Made by a program: the position numbers and the translations under genes
Shown: positions 31,210-41,742 of the stretch, in pieces
How positions within the stretch are numbered: the stretch's first letter is position 1
How the letters are laid out: every line of letters begins with the position of its first letter
Assembly: GCA_027604665.1 (NCBI GenBank)
Contig: JADGIZ010000025.1
Span: 1-41,851 of the forward strand
Direction: 5' to 3'
Source of the DNA: Polyrhizophydium stewartii
Lineage: Eukaryota > Chytridiomycota > Chytridiomycetes > Rhizophydiales
Length of the DNA stretch: 41,851 bases
The notes under the pieces: generated by a model
The model's input: only the letters and a program-made list of their open reading frames with translations
What the model was told of the DNA's origin: nothing
The model's database searches: none

Positions 31210-34200
31210 ATGTTCGATGCCCTGCACCCCCAGCCCGTGATCGAGAGCTTCCCTCTGCAGATCCAAAGCGCCGCTAGCTGGGGTGCGTGGCGGTTGCAGC
31301 GTCCTTGCGACAGCCCGGACCCTGCTCTCCCCGGCGCGCAGCCCTGTCCCGGCGGTCTGCAGACCCGCCCGCCGGCGACACGGCGCTCGCCGCGGCCAGC
31401 TGGATGGGCGAGCTTACGCTCAACGCTGCCGTGCGCCGGCCGTGTGTCCAGGGACCAAGCTGTTCGTTGGCACCACGGATGGTGCGCTGCTGGTGTACGA
31501 GGTCGAGGACGAGCCGTCGTTCACCATCACCCTGGTTGAGGTCGCCAAGACCTTCTCGAAGAGGCCCATCGACGGGCTGGCCGTGCTCCCGCGCAGCAAG
31601 TCGCTTGCCGTGCTCTCCGGTACGCACGCCGTCCGCTGCTTGGTTCCTGCCACCAGGCCAGCCGCCTTTGGGCTGCTGTCAGAGCCTGCTGCTGCCCGCT
31701 GACCACCGCACAGACTCGTCTGTCGTCGTGTGCGACTATGCGTCGCTCTCGGTGACGTCGCCGCTGCCCAAGACACGCGGGTGCACCGTGCTGCAGGCCA
31801 AGCGGCCGCCAATGGACTCGTCTCTGGCGGGGCCGACCGACATGCTCGCCGCCGTGGTGCGCAAGTCGGTCCTCATCTTCGCCGTCTCGCAGTACGAGGT
31901 TGTCCAACTCAAGGTGTGCCACCAGAACCGTCGCGGCTTTCTGTCCACAGAAGCCCAGCTCACACCGCCTCGCAGGAGATCAAGCTGTCGACAGTGCCGT
32001 CCAGTCTGTGCTGGGCGGGCGAGAACGACCTGCTTGCGCCGGCAGGGCCGTGCCTGCTGCACGTCGACCTGCGCGATGACAGCTTCACGGGCATATTGCC
32101 GCTCAAGGATCTCAGTGCCCACGATGGCGGCTCGTCGTTGATCCCGGCGAGACTCACCAGCCCGTATATCTTGACCGAGACGGCCGACGGCTCCAACTTT
32201 TATCTGACTGTGCACAGTAAGGGCCTTGTTGAGACAGCGTCAGGCAGGGGCAGGCGCTGACGGCTGCCAACGCTGCCGCCGCCAGCAACCGTCTTTGTCT
32301 TCCAGGTGCGAGGCGATGTATCCAAGCGGATCTTCTGCTGGTCAAGCCCCCCGTCGCACGTTGGTATGATGTCGCCGTGCACCGTCAGGCGTGCCCACGA
32401 GACTGACATGCACGGCCTTTGCGCATCAGTGCATCAGGACTACTACCTCGCGGGTCTGATTGGGGGCCGCGTCGAGGTTCGCAGTGTAAAGTCAGGCCAG
32501 GTCATACAGGCATTCAGACTAGCAGACAGCTTGTCGCTGTTTTCGGCGCAACTGATCTTTGCATGGGGCCCAAAGAACGTCTGGCGTCTGCTCCCGCTTG
32601 ATTTCGAGGACCAGGCAAGTTCCGTCGAGAGTCGGGTCTTGGAAATGTCTTGGGCCGCAGCTGACGCGCGAGACTCTGCCTGGGTGTGCAGATTGATGAG
32701 CTCGTCTCTCAAAACCGATTCGATGATGCGCTGAGGTTCATTGGCGAACTCGAGTTTCCCTCTGAGGCCGACAAGGTAGCGGGGGGATACTGCATGACAC
32801 CGCTGAAAGCTGCGCTGACCCTTTCTGTCCACCAGACATCCAACACCACTAAAGTGCGTGCGCTCCAAGCACAGTACATGTTTCTGGAGCAAGGCAAGTT
32901 TGACGAGGCACTCACGATCCTTGAGCATCTCAATGCATCGCCGCTCGATGTACTGGATCTCTTCCCTAGCCTCGTGGATCCAGACGCTGTCGACTCGGGG
33001 TTCGCACGCAGTCGGCCTGCGCTTGTTGCACTCGCGGGGTATCTGGCACGCGAGCGCGCGCGGCTTGCCAAGTATCGCGCGAGCCTTTTGGCCGAGAGTG
33101 ACCATGCTGGAAGCCGAGCCCAGTCGTCTCCGCTTGCCTCGGGCACGTCGCAGCCGCTTCCGGCCCTCCTGTCCAGCAACACGTCTGTTGATGGAGATGC
33201 CGAGGACGAGCCCTCCCTCCTCGAGGATGCGTATCGGCTCTCGGAACTAGTTGATACGAGCCTACTCAAGACCTACTTGGCGCTCAACAGCCCTTTGCTT
33301 GGCTCGCTGGTGCGCGTCGAAAACTTTTGCGACCTGCAAACGACAGAGATGCTGCTGATCAAGGCAGAGGTGTGCATGAGACCTTGCTACCCCGATCCTC
33401 ATGTACCGGCGCTAATGCCCAATGTCCGCCCAGAAAATCGATGCTCTTGTCGACTTTTACTTTGCAAGGCGGATGCACGATAAAGCGCTTCAACATCTGC
33501 TGGCGTAAGCGGCATTGTGCCTCGCATGTGCGTGGAGCCAGCTCCCACGCTCATTCTTACCGCTGCCTGCGCAGACTCAGCCAAGACTCGTCGCAGCTGC
33601 AGCGCATCGTAGCGTATTTGCGCCGTCTCAAGTATGCAGAGAGCTCTGCGTTGATATTTGAATATGCAAAGCACGTATTTGCATCGGATCTTGCCCTCGG
33701 CCTCACTATTTTCACCGAGTCGGAGGACCACGTAAGGCGCTGTCCCGACGACGCTCTGCACGACGGGCGTGGCGGCTGAAACAGCCTCTGCAGACCGACG
33801 GCGAGCAACGCAGGCAGATTTACGAGTTTCTGCGTGCTTCTGCACCAAGCCTCGTCGTTGCGTATCTCGAGCACGTTATTTTTGAGCTGCGGGACACGTC
33901 GCGCTTGCTCCACAACGCACTTGCTTATGCCTACCTTTATGAGGCAGAGAGCGCAGATGGTATGGCCGAGCGGACTGCGTTTCTGATTACAACCGAAATG
34001 CTAACGCCTTGGGCTCCAGGTGAAAATCAGCATGCGGTCGCCGAGAAGCTGGTTGAACTCCTTCGGACGTCTCGCTACTATGAGTCAGAGTCGGTTCTGA
34101 TGCGGTTGCCAGCGGAAGGCGAGCGGCAGCCGAGCGCTTGGCGTGCAAATGCTCGATCCAAAGTCGACTGACAGAGTCGGCAAACAGGACTTCTGCAGGC

Positions 34201-34873
34201 GCGGGCGGTGCTCTATGGCCGCCTCAAGCGTCATAAGGACGCCTTGACCATCTACATGACCAAGCTCCGTGACGTGGAGCTCGCCAACAGATACTGCAAC
34301 GACAACTACGACCCGAGCGATCCACTGTCGCGCGACGTGTTCACGCTTTTGTTTGAGCAACTGGTCGACTGCAAGGGCCGCACCCACGAGCAGAACATGC
34401 TGTTTCTCAAGCTCAATGCCGAAAAACTCAATGCTGCCAAGGTGCGCTGGTGCACATGAGCCGCGCACGGACACGCTGGAGCGATCTGCTCATGCGTCTT
34501 GCGCACGCCGCTGCCGATCTGCAGGTGCTGCGGCTCCTCGAGACCAGCGTCCCGCTGGCGCTTGTGGAGGACTTTTTGTCAAAGTCTCAGGACGCCCTCA
34601 CAGAGCTCAAGAATCAGAGCATGATCCGCTCGGCAATCCTCAGGGCCGAGCGCCTCCAGGTTTGCCTCCCGCCTGCCGCGCCGACCGAGAAACACAGGCA
34701 CTGACATCGCAACGCAGCTGCAGGAGCGGCTTGTTGTGCACAAGTCCAAGCGGGTGCTTGTGACAGAGGAGAACATGTGCCGCGTTTGCTTGAAGCGCAT
34801 TTCCACTTCGATCTTTGCGCACTTTGACGATGAATCAATGGCGCATGCGTACTGCCTGCGCCGCCCGCAATAA
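31210..34873 (+). CDS. VPS39: VPS39/Vam6, HOPS tethering complex subunit
   Basis: VPS39 is the HOPS subunit that binds Rab7/Ypt7 and tethers late endosomes or vacuoles before fusion. ATG at 31210 starts MFDALHPQPVIESFPLQI, matching the family N-terminus. The CNH beta-propeller follows in pieces (LFVGTTDGALLVYEVED, VAKTFSKRPIDGLAVLP, LAAVVRKSVLIFAV, SSLCWAGENDLLAPAG), then WRLLPLDFEDQ, and the clathrin-repeat helices (LQAQYMFLEQGKFDEALTIL, DTSLLKTYLALNSPLLGSLV, YLEHVIFELRDTSRLLHN, YGRLKRHKDALTIYMTKL). The C-terminal metal-binding segment reads EENMCRVCLKRISTSIF to HAYCLRRPQ, with TAA at 34871-34873. At least eight short introns. About 1,000 residues. It is convergent with DNAI1, 115 bp away. 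Confidence 0.92.
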
Positions 34874-34874
34874 A
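34869..34874 (+). terminator. AATAAA poly(A) signal overlapping the VPS39 stop codon
   Basis: AATAAA overlaps the TAA stop of VPS39, the same arrangement as at the IWS1 stop. Confidence 0.5.
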
Positions 34875-34988
34875 TCGGCCATGCAGATGTGCGACCCTCG
34901 AGGCCATGCCATTTACTTGGCAACGCCGCGCGAAAGGCGATCGCAGAGCAGAGATGTTGTCGCGCGCGGCTGTGTTTTCTCGGCTCGG

Positions 34989-37733
34989 CTACATTGTGAG
35001 GGGCTTGCCCTTTGCGAGATTGATGACGTTCTCCAGCTTTTGCGGCTCTTCCTCCGGGGTTTGGCTCTTGCGGCGAAGATTTGGCGAGAGCTTGAGGCTG
35101 ACGACGGTTCCCTTGTCGTCGCCAACGAGAATGATGGGCTCGAACTGGTTGAACGAGATATGGGTGAGTTTGGCCTTTCGGACCACCTGCTGCTCGCAGA
35201 TTGGTGCGTATTTGTTCTCGTTGAGGTCGAACACGAAAACCTGCGACCAAGAGTCAGCAAAGCACCGCCTTTCAGGACTGCGCGCGAGCCGCACCTTGCC
35301 CTCGGCCGTGACGGCGGCAAAGACGGTCGACGAGTACGGTGCCCATGCGACGTCGCCGACGGAGCCGTTGAGATCAAACACCATGGCCGGCTTGGAGTCA
35401 TTGTGGTCCCACAGCTTGACGGTCCAGTCGGCGCTGGCGGAGAGGAAGTAGTTGACGTGGAATGGGTTGTACCGCACGGTGTAGACAGCCATTTGATGGC
35501 CCTGCGTACGTTCGCGCGAGCGCCGTGTCAGCGAGAGTTATAGCTCCGCAACGGATGCCAGCTATCGCACCTCAAACGACAGCAGGTACTGGCTGTTGTA
35601 ATCCTTGGAGCACTTGTAGATTTTCCCCTCCTCTGTGCCAACGGTGAACAGATGCTCGACGCGCTTGTGGAAGTCGAAGCAGCAGCCGCCCGCGAGTGAG
35701 AACAGGCGCTCGTCTTCGGCGCCGTTCTGCCCGTGCTCTCCATTGTCATATTTGAGAGCGATCACATCCTGCGGGGCACGTGGTGCAGAAATCGTCAGCT
35801 CCATACAAGGCCAGCTCGACGTTTCGTTGGCAGACCCACCGTATGCAGCAGCTCGTTCTTGAGCAGCGTCCACTGCGTCACCCGCCCATCCGACGACACC
35901 GAGAAGAAGTTGAGGTTGTCGTCAAGATCATCCTTTTGCCAGCAGACCTGCGTCACCGAGTCAGCGGTCTGTGAGACTCAATAATCGCCGTTACAGGAAT
36001 ATAATTGTTTGCCGCACCTGCCAGACGGGATCTGTGTGGCGGCCGCCCTTGGTCGTCGACTTGAATATGGGCGAGTCGACCTTCTTTTGAATGTTGTAAA
36101 CCAGGACAGACCCGTCGTAAAGGCCAACGGCGATCATGGACGGATGCTGCGGATGGAAGTGCAGCGACATGACACCGGTTTCGGTGATATAGACATACTC
36201 GGGATGCGACGGGTTCTTGAGCGTGAAAATGGCGATCATGCCGGGGCCTTGCCGCGAGAAGTCGTACGAGCCGTACCCGACAGCAAACAGGTCTGGCGAC
36301 TGCGGGTTCCAGCACAGCGCGGTGACCTGCTTCTTCTTGTCCTTTTCAAAAGCAAACTTCCAGAGCGGAAGCAGCGTTCCGGCTGTGCGGCGCGTGTCGG
36401 GACGCATCCAAGTAAGCGTTGGAATGCTGCAAGAAGGCAGCTCGTGGCAATCAAGACTGACACTTTCGGTCACCAAGCTCGTCGGATGCATCCTCCCAGT
36501 ACTTGTAGTCCTGCGAAATATCGTCAAAGGTGTTTTGGTTTGCCATGCGCTCGATCGTGATCAGCGCCTTGCGGAGCTCGAGGTTCTTGTAATAGACGTC
36601 TTCCCCGTGCGCGTCCGAGGCCATGGAGGCGCCCTTGTCCTCGTCTTTGTGGCCCTTGGTACCGCCTGGCGCGGGTGCCTTTGAGCACGGCCGGATTAGT
36701 TGCGAGTCGAAGAAGCAGCGGACAGATGGGCGGCATCGGCAGACCATCGCTGCCCGATCCGGGCGAGCTGCACCTTGGACTTTTCTTTGGCGGCCTTTTC
36801 TTTCTGCTGCAGATCCTCCGAGTAGGTGTCGAAGATGGTCCACTGGTTCACATTCATGCTGTATGTGCGCTGCGGCGGTGGCTCTGTGTTTGTGGAACGC
36901 TCCTGGAAGTGGCGCGTCAGTCCAACGCAAGCCGTCGACTGGCGCGCCGGGGCAGGCGCACCCTGTACGGATTGTTGACCGTCTGCGCGGCGCGCTCGCT
37001 AAAGTTGAACTGGTTGCGCAGCGGACCACGACTTGTCTTTTTCTCATCTTCGCCGCCGTCTGCTTCGGCCTGCTGTGTGCTTGACGACACAGCTTTTGGC
37101 GCGGAATCGACCGCGACTTCGATCTTGTTCTCCCCGCCTTCGTCGCCGCGGTAGATGAGATATCTGGGGCGAGTGCGTCAGCCCAGCACGCGCGGCGCCG
37201 GGGATCACCCTGCGAGGCGCACCCGTCAAACTCAAAGTGAAACACAATGTGCTCCATGTTGGGGCTCGCCTTGAACATGCGCTCCTTATTGTTGTATCGT
37301 GCAATGTTTTGCGGCGCATGCGGGTTGTTGGCGTTGAGAATGCGCGTAAACTCCTCGTCCAGCTCCTTCTCGCTGAGCTGCAGCTGGCCGGGCGGCTTGA
37401 GCAAGACTTTGGGCTGGAGCATGTCGGGCGCGGAGTTGCGGGCAGGTGCGACACGGCCATGCCCGCCGCCGTCGCGTCAGTGCTGAGGCCATTTGGCCCA
37501 TACAACACCGACAAAGACACGCACCGGCAGCCAGTCGTCCGCGCCGCCGGCCGCACCAGCGCCCGCGGGCTGCTCGGGCCCGTCAAGCGACTTGAGCGAG
37601 TGTGCCGAAAGAGACTTTTGCGGCATCGCCGCCTCGGGCGGCGCCTGAATATCCGTGGCCGCGCTGTCAGCGACGAACCGCCCCTCGCGAGCACTGCAGG
37701 CGTGGCAACCTTGGTCTTGCGCTGCGATTTCAT
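34989..37733 (-). CDS. DNAI1: axonemal outer-arm dynein intermediate chain, DNAI1/IC78 type
   Basis: This WD-repeat chain anchors the outer dynein arm to axonemal doublets and is needed for ciliary beating. ATG at 37733 ([13 protein letters not shown]) joins over a 50-nt intron to [20 protein letters not shown]. Next comes the family signature [40 protein letters not shown]. After a basic linker: [20 protein letters not shown], then [40 protein letters not shown] and [20 protein letters not shown]. The last WD repeats read [40 protein letters not shown] and [20 protein letters not shown]. The end is LAKGKPLTM with TAG at 34989-34991. About seven introns. The gene lies 81 bp upstream of the next flagellar gene's stop (NME5), same strand. 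Confidence 0.95.
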
Positions 37734-37814
37734 ATGGCGATCTGGCGGAAAGCCTTTGCGGGTGCGTTCATTTGAAAGTTTGAGCCGCCCGGGCACGAAG
37801 CCGCACGCTGCTGT

Positions 37815-38878
37815 TCACGCCTCCTGCACCTTGGGCCTGTGCGGGTTGTTGCTGTGCAACCAGTCTCCGAGCCATTTCTGCAAGAGGCGTCAGCGCCGGC
37901 AGAGATGAAGCAGCGAGCCGCCGCGCACGCTCACAGTCGGGTTGGCGGGCTTTTCTTTGCAGAGCTCCGTCAGGCCCTGAAGCAACGTGGGATAGATGGC
38001 CGACTCGAGGAAGAGCTTGGCGTGCTCCATGGACGGGAGCGGATCGATAATGTCTGCCGTTCGCGGCGCAGCATCAGCCGGGCTGCCCGACGATGGCGGT
38101 GGAAACTCACGGCAGGCTTACTGTCAGGAAAGAAGAAGTTGATCTCGCGGCGCGCCGTGACGGGATCCTCGCTGTAGTGAATACCGTTGCGCAGCTCGTC
38201 CTTGCCAAACACTGCTCGCAGGCTACGCGCGGGGGGGGGGCTTGTCAGCGCGGTCGCGCTCGCTGCTGTGTCGCACCGACGTGGGCCTCGCACCAATCCG
38301 GATTGAGCGTGCGGCCAATGTCAGGGCTGCGAGGCCCGACAAACGCAGGGATGTCGTCGAACAGATTCTGCTTCTCGATGACCATCGCAAACACAGGCCC
38401 ACTTCAGCGAGAGGGCAGGCAGCCGTCAGCGACCGCGCGCCGGAAGGAGCCGCCTCCCCCACGCACCTGATGATGAATGCGACAAGCTGCGCAAAGCCGC
38501 CTTGGTCCATCTCCTCCTGGTAAAAGTCGGTAGCCTGCTCCTCGGAGAGCTGCACCGAGCGCTTCTGCTCGTCGTCGTCGTCGCGCATCGCGCGTGTCAG
38601 GCGAGCGCCTGCGAGCGTCAGATGCGTCCGACGCCTGCATATGCTGTCCGCGGCTGCGGCATGCTTCGGTAAGAGGAGCAAGGGGCAACGTGCGAACTTG
38701 CCTGGATGATCCTGTAACCGGCCTGCTTGAGGCGGGCTATGATTTCCGTCGCCCGCGCTGTCACGTCGGGCTTGATAACCAGCAGCGTGCGCTCCATCTT
38801 CGTTTGCTGGCTCAAGGCAGAGTGAATGAAAATCGAATGGCCAAAGGACATTACTACTTCACCCCAAGCGTCCCGCAT
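37815..38878 (-). CDS. NME5: NME5, ciliary nucleoside diphosphate kinase-like protein with Dpy-30 motif
   Basis: NME5 (RSP23 relative) is a radial-spoke-associated NDK-family protein. The NDK domain starts MERTLLVIKPDVTARATEII (ATG at 38797); in-frame ATGs at 38851 and 38878 would extend it by 18 or 27 residues. After a GC-AG intron it continues KRSVQLSEEQATDFYQEEMD, then GPVFAMVIEKQNLFDDIPAF, and after another intron LRAVFGKDELRNGIHYSEDP, REINFFFPD. The histidine of the NDK active-site segment is present, but the usual His-Gly-Ser is His-Tyr-Ser. The C-terminal Dpy-30-like helix pair reads SAIYPTLLQGLTELCKEKPA and KWLGDWLHSNNPHRP, diagnostic of NME5 rather than housekeeping NDK. TGA at 37815-37817. 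DNAI1 follows downstream. Confidence 0.93.
38231..38240 (+). repeat. G10 homopolymer in an NME5 intron
   Basis: Ten consecutive G on the plus strand (C tract on the coding strand), just before the acceptor that precedes LRAVFGKDEL. It may act as a pyrimidine tract and is also prone to sequencing slippage. Confidence 0.8.
38565..38701 (-). other. GC-AG intron in NME5
   Basis: On the coding strand the exon ends ATCATCCAG and the intron begins GCAAGT; it contains several CTGAC strings and ends GAGCAG before AAGCGCTCG. Splicing gives RIIQKRSVQLSEEQA, the expected NDK sequence. Confidence 0.75.
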
Positions 38879-38904
38879 CTTGTGTTCATACAGTTTCGCA
38901 CAAA

Positions 38905-38919
38905 GTCACCGTGAGAAAC
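38905..38919 (-). promoter_or_regulatory. RFX X-box-like site upstream of NME5
   Basis: GTCACC-GTG-AGAAAC on the plus strand fits the relaxed X-box pattern RYYNYY-N(1-3)-RRNRAC, a near-palindrome bound by RFX factors that control ciliary genes in animals and some relatives. It lies 27 bp before the upstream-most NME5 ATG. One match of a degenerate motif can arise by chance. Confidence 0.35.
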
Positions 38920-39070
38920 GGGAGACATGGCCAGAGCCGGCGACACCACGAACGCCTGCTCCGGGGCTGCTCGCCTTCCCTGCGACTGCCTGTACCCCAG
39001 AGTCTGCGACGAGTGCCGTTCATGTGCGATGGTCCGATCGCATGGTTTCTGAACCGATATCGCCCGGTCC

Positions 39071-39439
39071 ATGTCTCACAAGGTGCAGCAGGCGACAAGC
39101 GACACCGCCGCCCCTGGCGAGACTGCCCGTGCGGCAGCCACGAGTCGTGCTGACCGCCTGCTGTCTCGGCCACCGCCTGTGTCAGTCAAGCCGCAGCTCA
39201 AAGGCGCTGATCGCATGGTCGCCCCCAACTACGACGCCAAGAGCCTTGTCATGCCCTGGGGCCTCCGCCAATGCGGGCATTGCGACATCATCTGGTGCCG
39301 CGACAAGAACGCGTGCGTCAACATGCACTTGCGCGCCATATTTTACTTGCACCAGCCTCTGAAAGACAAGGATGACAGCCCGGTCGTCAGGCAAGACGGC
39401 GCGCCGTACTTGCGCCGTCGACAACACTCTCAAGCATGA
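39071..39439 (+). CDS. short spliced ORF ending in a TnpB/Fanzor-like zinc ribbon; probable remnant
   Basis: ATG at 39071 (MSHK) can be spliced over an intron (donor GTGCAG at 39083, CTGACC inside, acceptor CCGCAG) into LKGADRMVAPNYDAKSLV, PWGLRQCGHCDIIWCRDKNA, CVNMHLRAIFYLHQPL; the stop is at about 39437-39439. CxxC, a hydrophobic and aromatic stretch, then RDxNAxxN(M/I) is the hallmark of the C-terminal zinc ribbon and RuvC-III segment of OrfB/TnpB nucleases and their eukaryotic Fanzor relatives; the Asp of RDxN is kept. The unspliced frame also stays open. Nothing resembling RuvC-I, RuvC-II or the REC/WED parts was found upstream, and only about 190 bp separate this ATG from NME5, so it is probably a fragment, a decayed copy or a small derived gene. 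No flanking repeats were found. Confidence 0.5.
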   Translation: MSHKVQQATSDTAAPGETARAAATSRADRLLSRPPPVSVKPQLKGADRMVAPNYDAKSLVMPWGLRQCGHCDIIWCRDKNACVNMHLRAIFYLHQPLKDKDDSPVVRQDGAPYLRRRQHSQA

Positions 39440-39676
39440 TGTGCAGCTACTGTTGCTGTTGTTGAAGGGAGGCGGAGCCCCCCACTTTATTACGCATACC
39501 CCTGAGGCCTCACGAAGATGCGCAGCTACTGCTTCACACTCCTTGGCCTCGGTAAGGAAGCCGCAAGTGTGAATCAGCGCTACTCAAGGGTTTTTTAAAT
39601 TCATTGCACGACGGCGAGTTTCCGTGTGTTGATCAGGCGCCCGAGGCCGATTATTCATTGGTGCAATTCGGACCTT
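39440..39676. other. intergenic region between the TnpB-like ORF and SAD1/USP39
   Basis: No coding sequence is supported. TTTATT at about 39485-39490 (AATAAA on the minus strand) could be the poly(A) signal of the SAD1/USP39 gene, about 190 bp after its stop. A T6 run followed by AAAT lies at about 39591-39600. Confidence 0.35.
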
Positions 39677-41742
39677 TCAAGCGCGCGAGCCGACGCTTTC
39701 CCAGACCTGGATGTACGACTCGGACAGGATAATCATCTGCGCCATAATCTCCTCGACAAACAGGTCCTGGATCTGCAGCCACTGGTCCTTGGCTTTGGAG
39801 AGCACGTGGATCTTGTACGCGCCGTTGCCCGTTCCAGGCTTGCCCTCGTGGCAAATGTTGGCGACCAGATCGTACCGCGCGCTGTCGACGCCTTCGACAT
39901 ACTCGGCCATGTCCAGGTTCTTGATTGGGTAGTTGACGATGGTCGGGTTCTTTTCGAGCGAGTTCCAGTTGTTCTTGCTGAAGCGCTTGACGCAAAAGAT
40001 CAGGTACTGAGGCAGCTTGCTGATGCGGATGCGCTTGATGGTCGCGCCGCTCTCCTGCAGCCGGCGAAGGTGTTAGCAGCGCAGCAGCAAGATCGCATGG
40101 CGCGTGGGAAGCAGACAGACTCACATGAGGCGTGTTGCCGTCGTACTTGGAAAGCAGCGTGGCAAGCGGGACCTGCGGGATGATGTTCTTGTCGGCCTCG
40201 TCCGTGAACAGCGGCGGCGGCGGCAGATCGAGCGTGAGGAACCAAAACGGCGTCTTGGTGACCGTGACTGGGGATGCGGGTCAGCCGTGCTGCGTGGCTG
40301 CAACACGAGATTCAGAGCGCGAGTGTGAGCGTACCTTGAGGATTTTCCGAGTTGACGACGGGCATGCTGTCCTCGCCTGACGCCGCCGCGGTCGGCTGCG
40401 ACTCGATGACCAGCTCGCCCTGGAACGTCTTTTGCACGATGGCTGTGCGGAGTGTTGCATGTCAGCAGTCGAGACACCGCAAATAAGCCGGGCAGCAAGC
40501 AGCCTAGTCTTACTGGGCGGCCCGCCTTTCTTTGCGCCGAGACCCATGTGCAGGTTGTTGAGGAACCAAGACAGAAACTCGATCGGATCGGACTGCTCGC
40601 CGAGGCGGAAGCGCTTCTTGCTTGCATTCGAGATCTCCTGGATCAGCTCGTGGGGACTGACCTGTCCCTTGAATGCGCGCGGGTTCCACATCTTGCGGAC
40701 AAGGAGACCAAACCGATCGACTGCGAAGACGTCGTGGAGAGTTAGTTTCTTGCGTCGACAGGAGACGCTTTTTCGAGAGTGGGCTATGCCAACCCACCGA
40801 GCTCGGATCCCGTGATGTCGGCGTTGAGGAGGAAGTGGTTGCGCAGGGGTCGGACATGCGCAAAGGCCTGCACGATGACGTTGACGAAGTCGTTGGACTT
40901 GATGTTGTTGAGGCCGACAAAGCCTGCGCAGAGCAGCCGGTCAGCATCGAGCCGGCGCAGAGGAGGGCCGCGCCAGCGGCTCACCTGGCAGGTACGCCTT
41001 GTTGTTGAGGTCGTATGACTGCACCGCGACCGAGTCCAGCGTGGCGACCTGCGATTCGGTGAAGACCGGCCGGATCACAAACTGCAGCGAGAGCTTCAGC
41101 ATCCTGGGGTGCTGTGCACGCCCACGATCTGGCCGGCGATACCTTGATGTCGTTGAGCGACGCATCCATGACCTCGTGGCCGTCGGGCAGAATGTAGACC
41201 TGCGCAACGAACAGCACGGGGTCAGACCGAAACGCTCCTGCTGGCGGCCATCAGCCGCCGCGTCCGGGTTCGGGCAGGCGCGCGGCTTGCCTTGAGGGTC
41301 TGCAGGTTGACGAAGACGTGGTGGTCCTCGCTCATGCTGTGGATGTTGGCGTGCGACGCCTTGCTGCGACCTGCACGGGAGAACCGCCAAGAAGCGGCGT
41401 GTGCAGGCGGTCAACACGAGCTGCGTGCGTGCAGATGCGCAGCGCACGGACGGTGCAGCACACACCTTGGAAGTACTTGCCGCACACGAGGCAAGCGTAC
41501 ACGTTGTGGTTGCTCAGCGAGACCGAGCACAGCTTCTCAAAGTCAAAGTCGAGGCGGGCGCGGTTGATGGTCTCGAGGTACAGGCCGCGCAGCGCGTGCG
41601 AGCCGCTGCCGTCGGTGACGGTGGTGCGCACGCGCTTGACGCGCGCGGCCAAGGCGTCGTCGCCGTCGCTGGCAGCGCCGTTGTCGCCGTTGTCGCTGTC
41701 GTGGTCGTCGTCGGCAAAGGCCTCAGGGAGCTGTTCGACCAT
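39677..41742 (-). CDS. USP39: SAD1/USP39, non-catalytic ubiquitin-hydrolase-like tri-snRNP factor
   Basis: SAD1/USP39 helps the U4/U6.U5 tri-snRNP join the spliceosome. ATG at 41742 (MVEQLPEAFADDDH) gives a short acidic N-terminus, then LYLETINRARLDFDFEKLC and a ZnF-UBP domain (VYACLVCGKYFQG, then HANIHSMSEDHHVFVNLQTL). The USP-like domain reads FVIRPVFTESQVATLDSV, YLPGFVGLNNIKSNDFVNV, PLRNHFLL, then VSPHELIQEISNASKKRFRL and FLSWFLNNLHMGLG. The end reads YDLVANICHEGKPG, GAYKIHVLSKAKDQW and MIILSESYIQVWESVGSRA, TGA at 39677-39679. As in human USP39, the position of the USP catalytic Cys is occupied by Asp (NNIKSNDF), so no peptidase activity is expected. The intron at 41200-41290 is GC-AG. The first exon begins about 110 bp from the window edge. 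Confidence 0.93.
41200..41290 (-). other. GC-AG intron in SAD1/USP39
   Basis: On the coding strand the exon ends CTCAAG and the intron begins GCAAGCC and ends GCGCAG before GTCTACATT. Splicing yields NLQTLKVYILPDGHE, the expected join after the ZnF-UBP domain. Confidence 0.8.

Noticed and set aside
37815..38878. Housekeeping nucleoside diphosphate kinase
   Set aside because: The C-terminal Dpy-30-like helices and His-Tyr-Ser variant point to NME5.
38926..39050. Cys-rich peptide (CDCLYPRVCDECRSC) as an upstream exon of the TnpB-like ORF
   Set aside because: It ends at an in-frame TGA before the MSHK exon, and no splice join preserves both frames. Similarity to a zinc-ribbon half is not convincing.
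39677..41742. Active deubiquitinating enzyme
   Set aside because: The catalytic Cys position is Asp in NNIKSNDF, as in human USP39, so it is a spliceosomal pseudo-protease.
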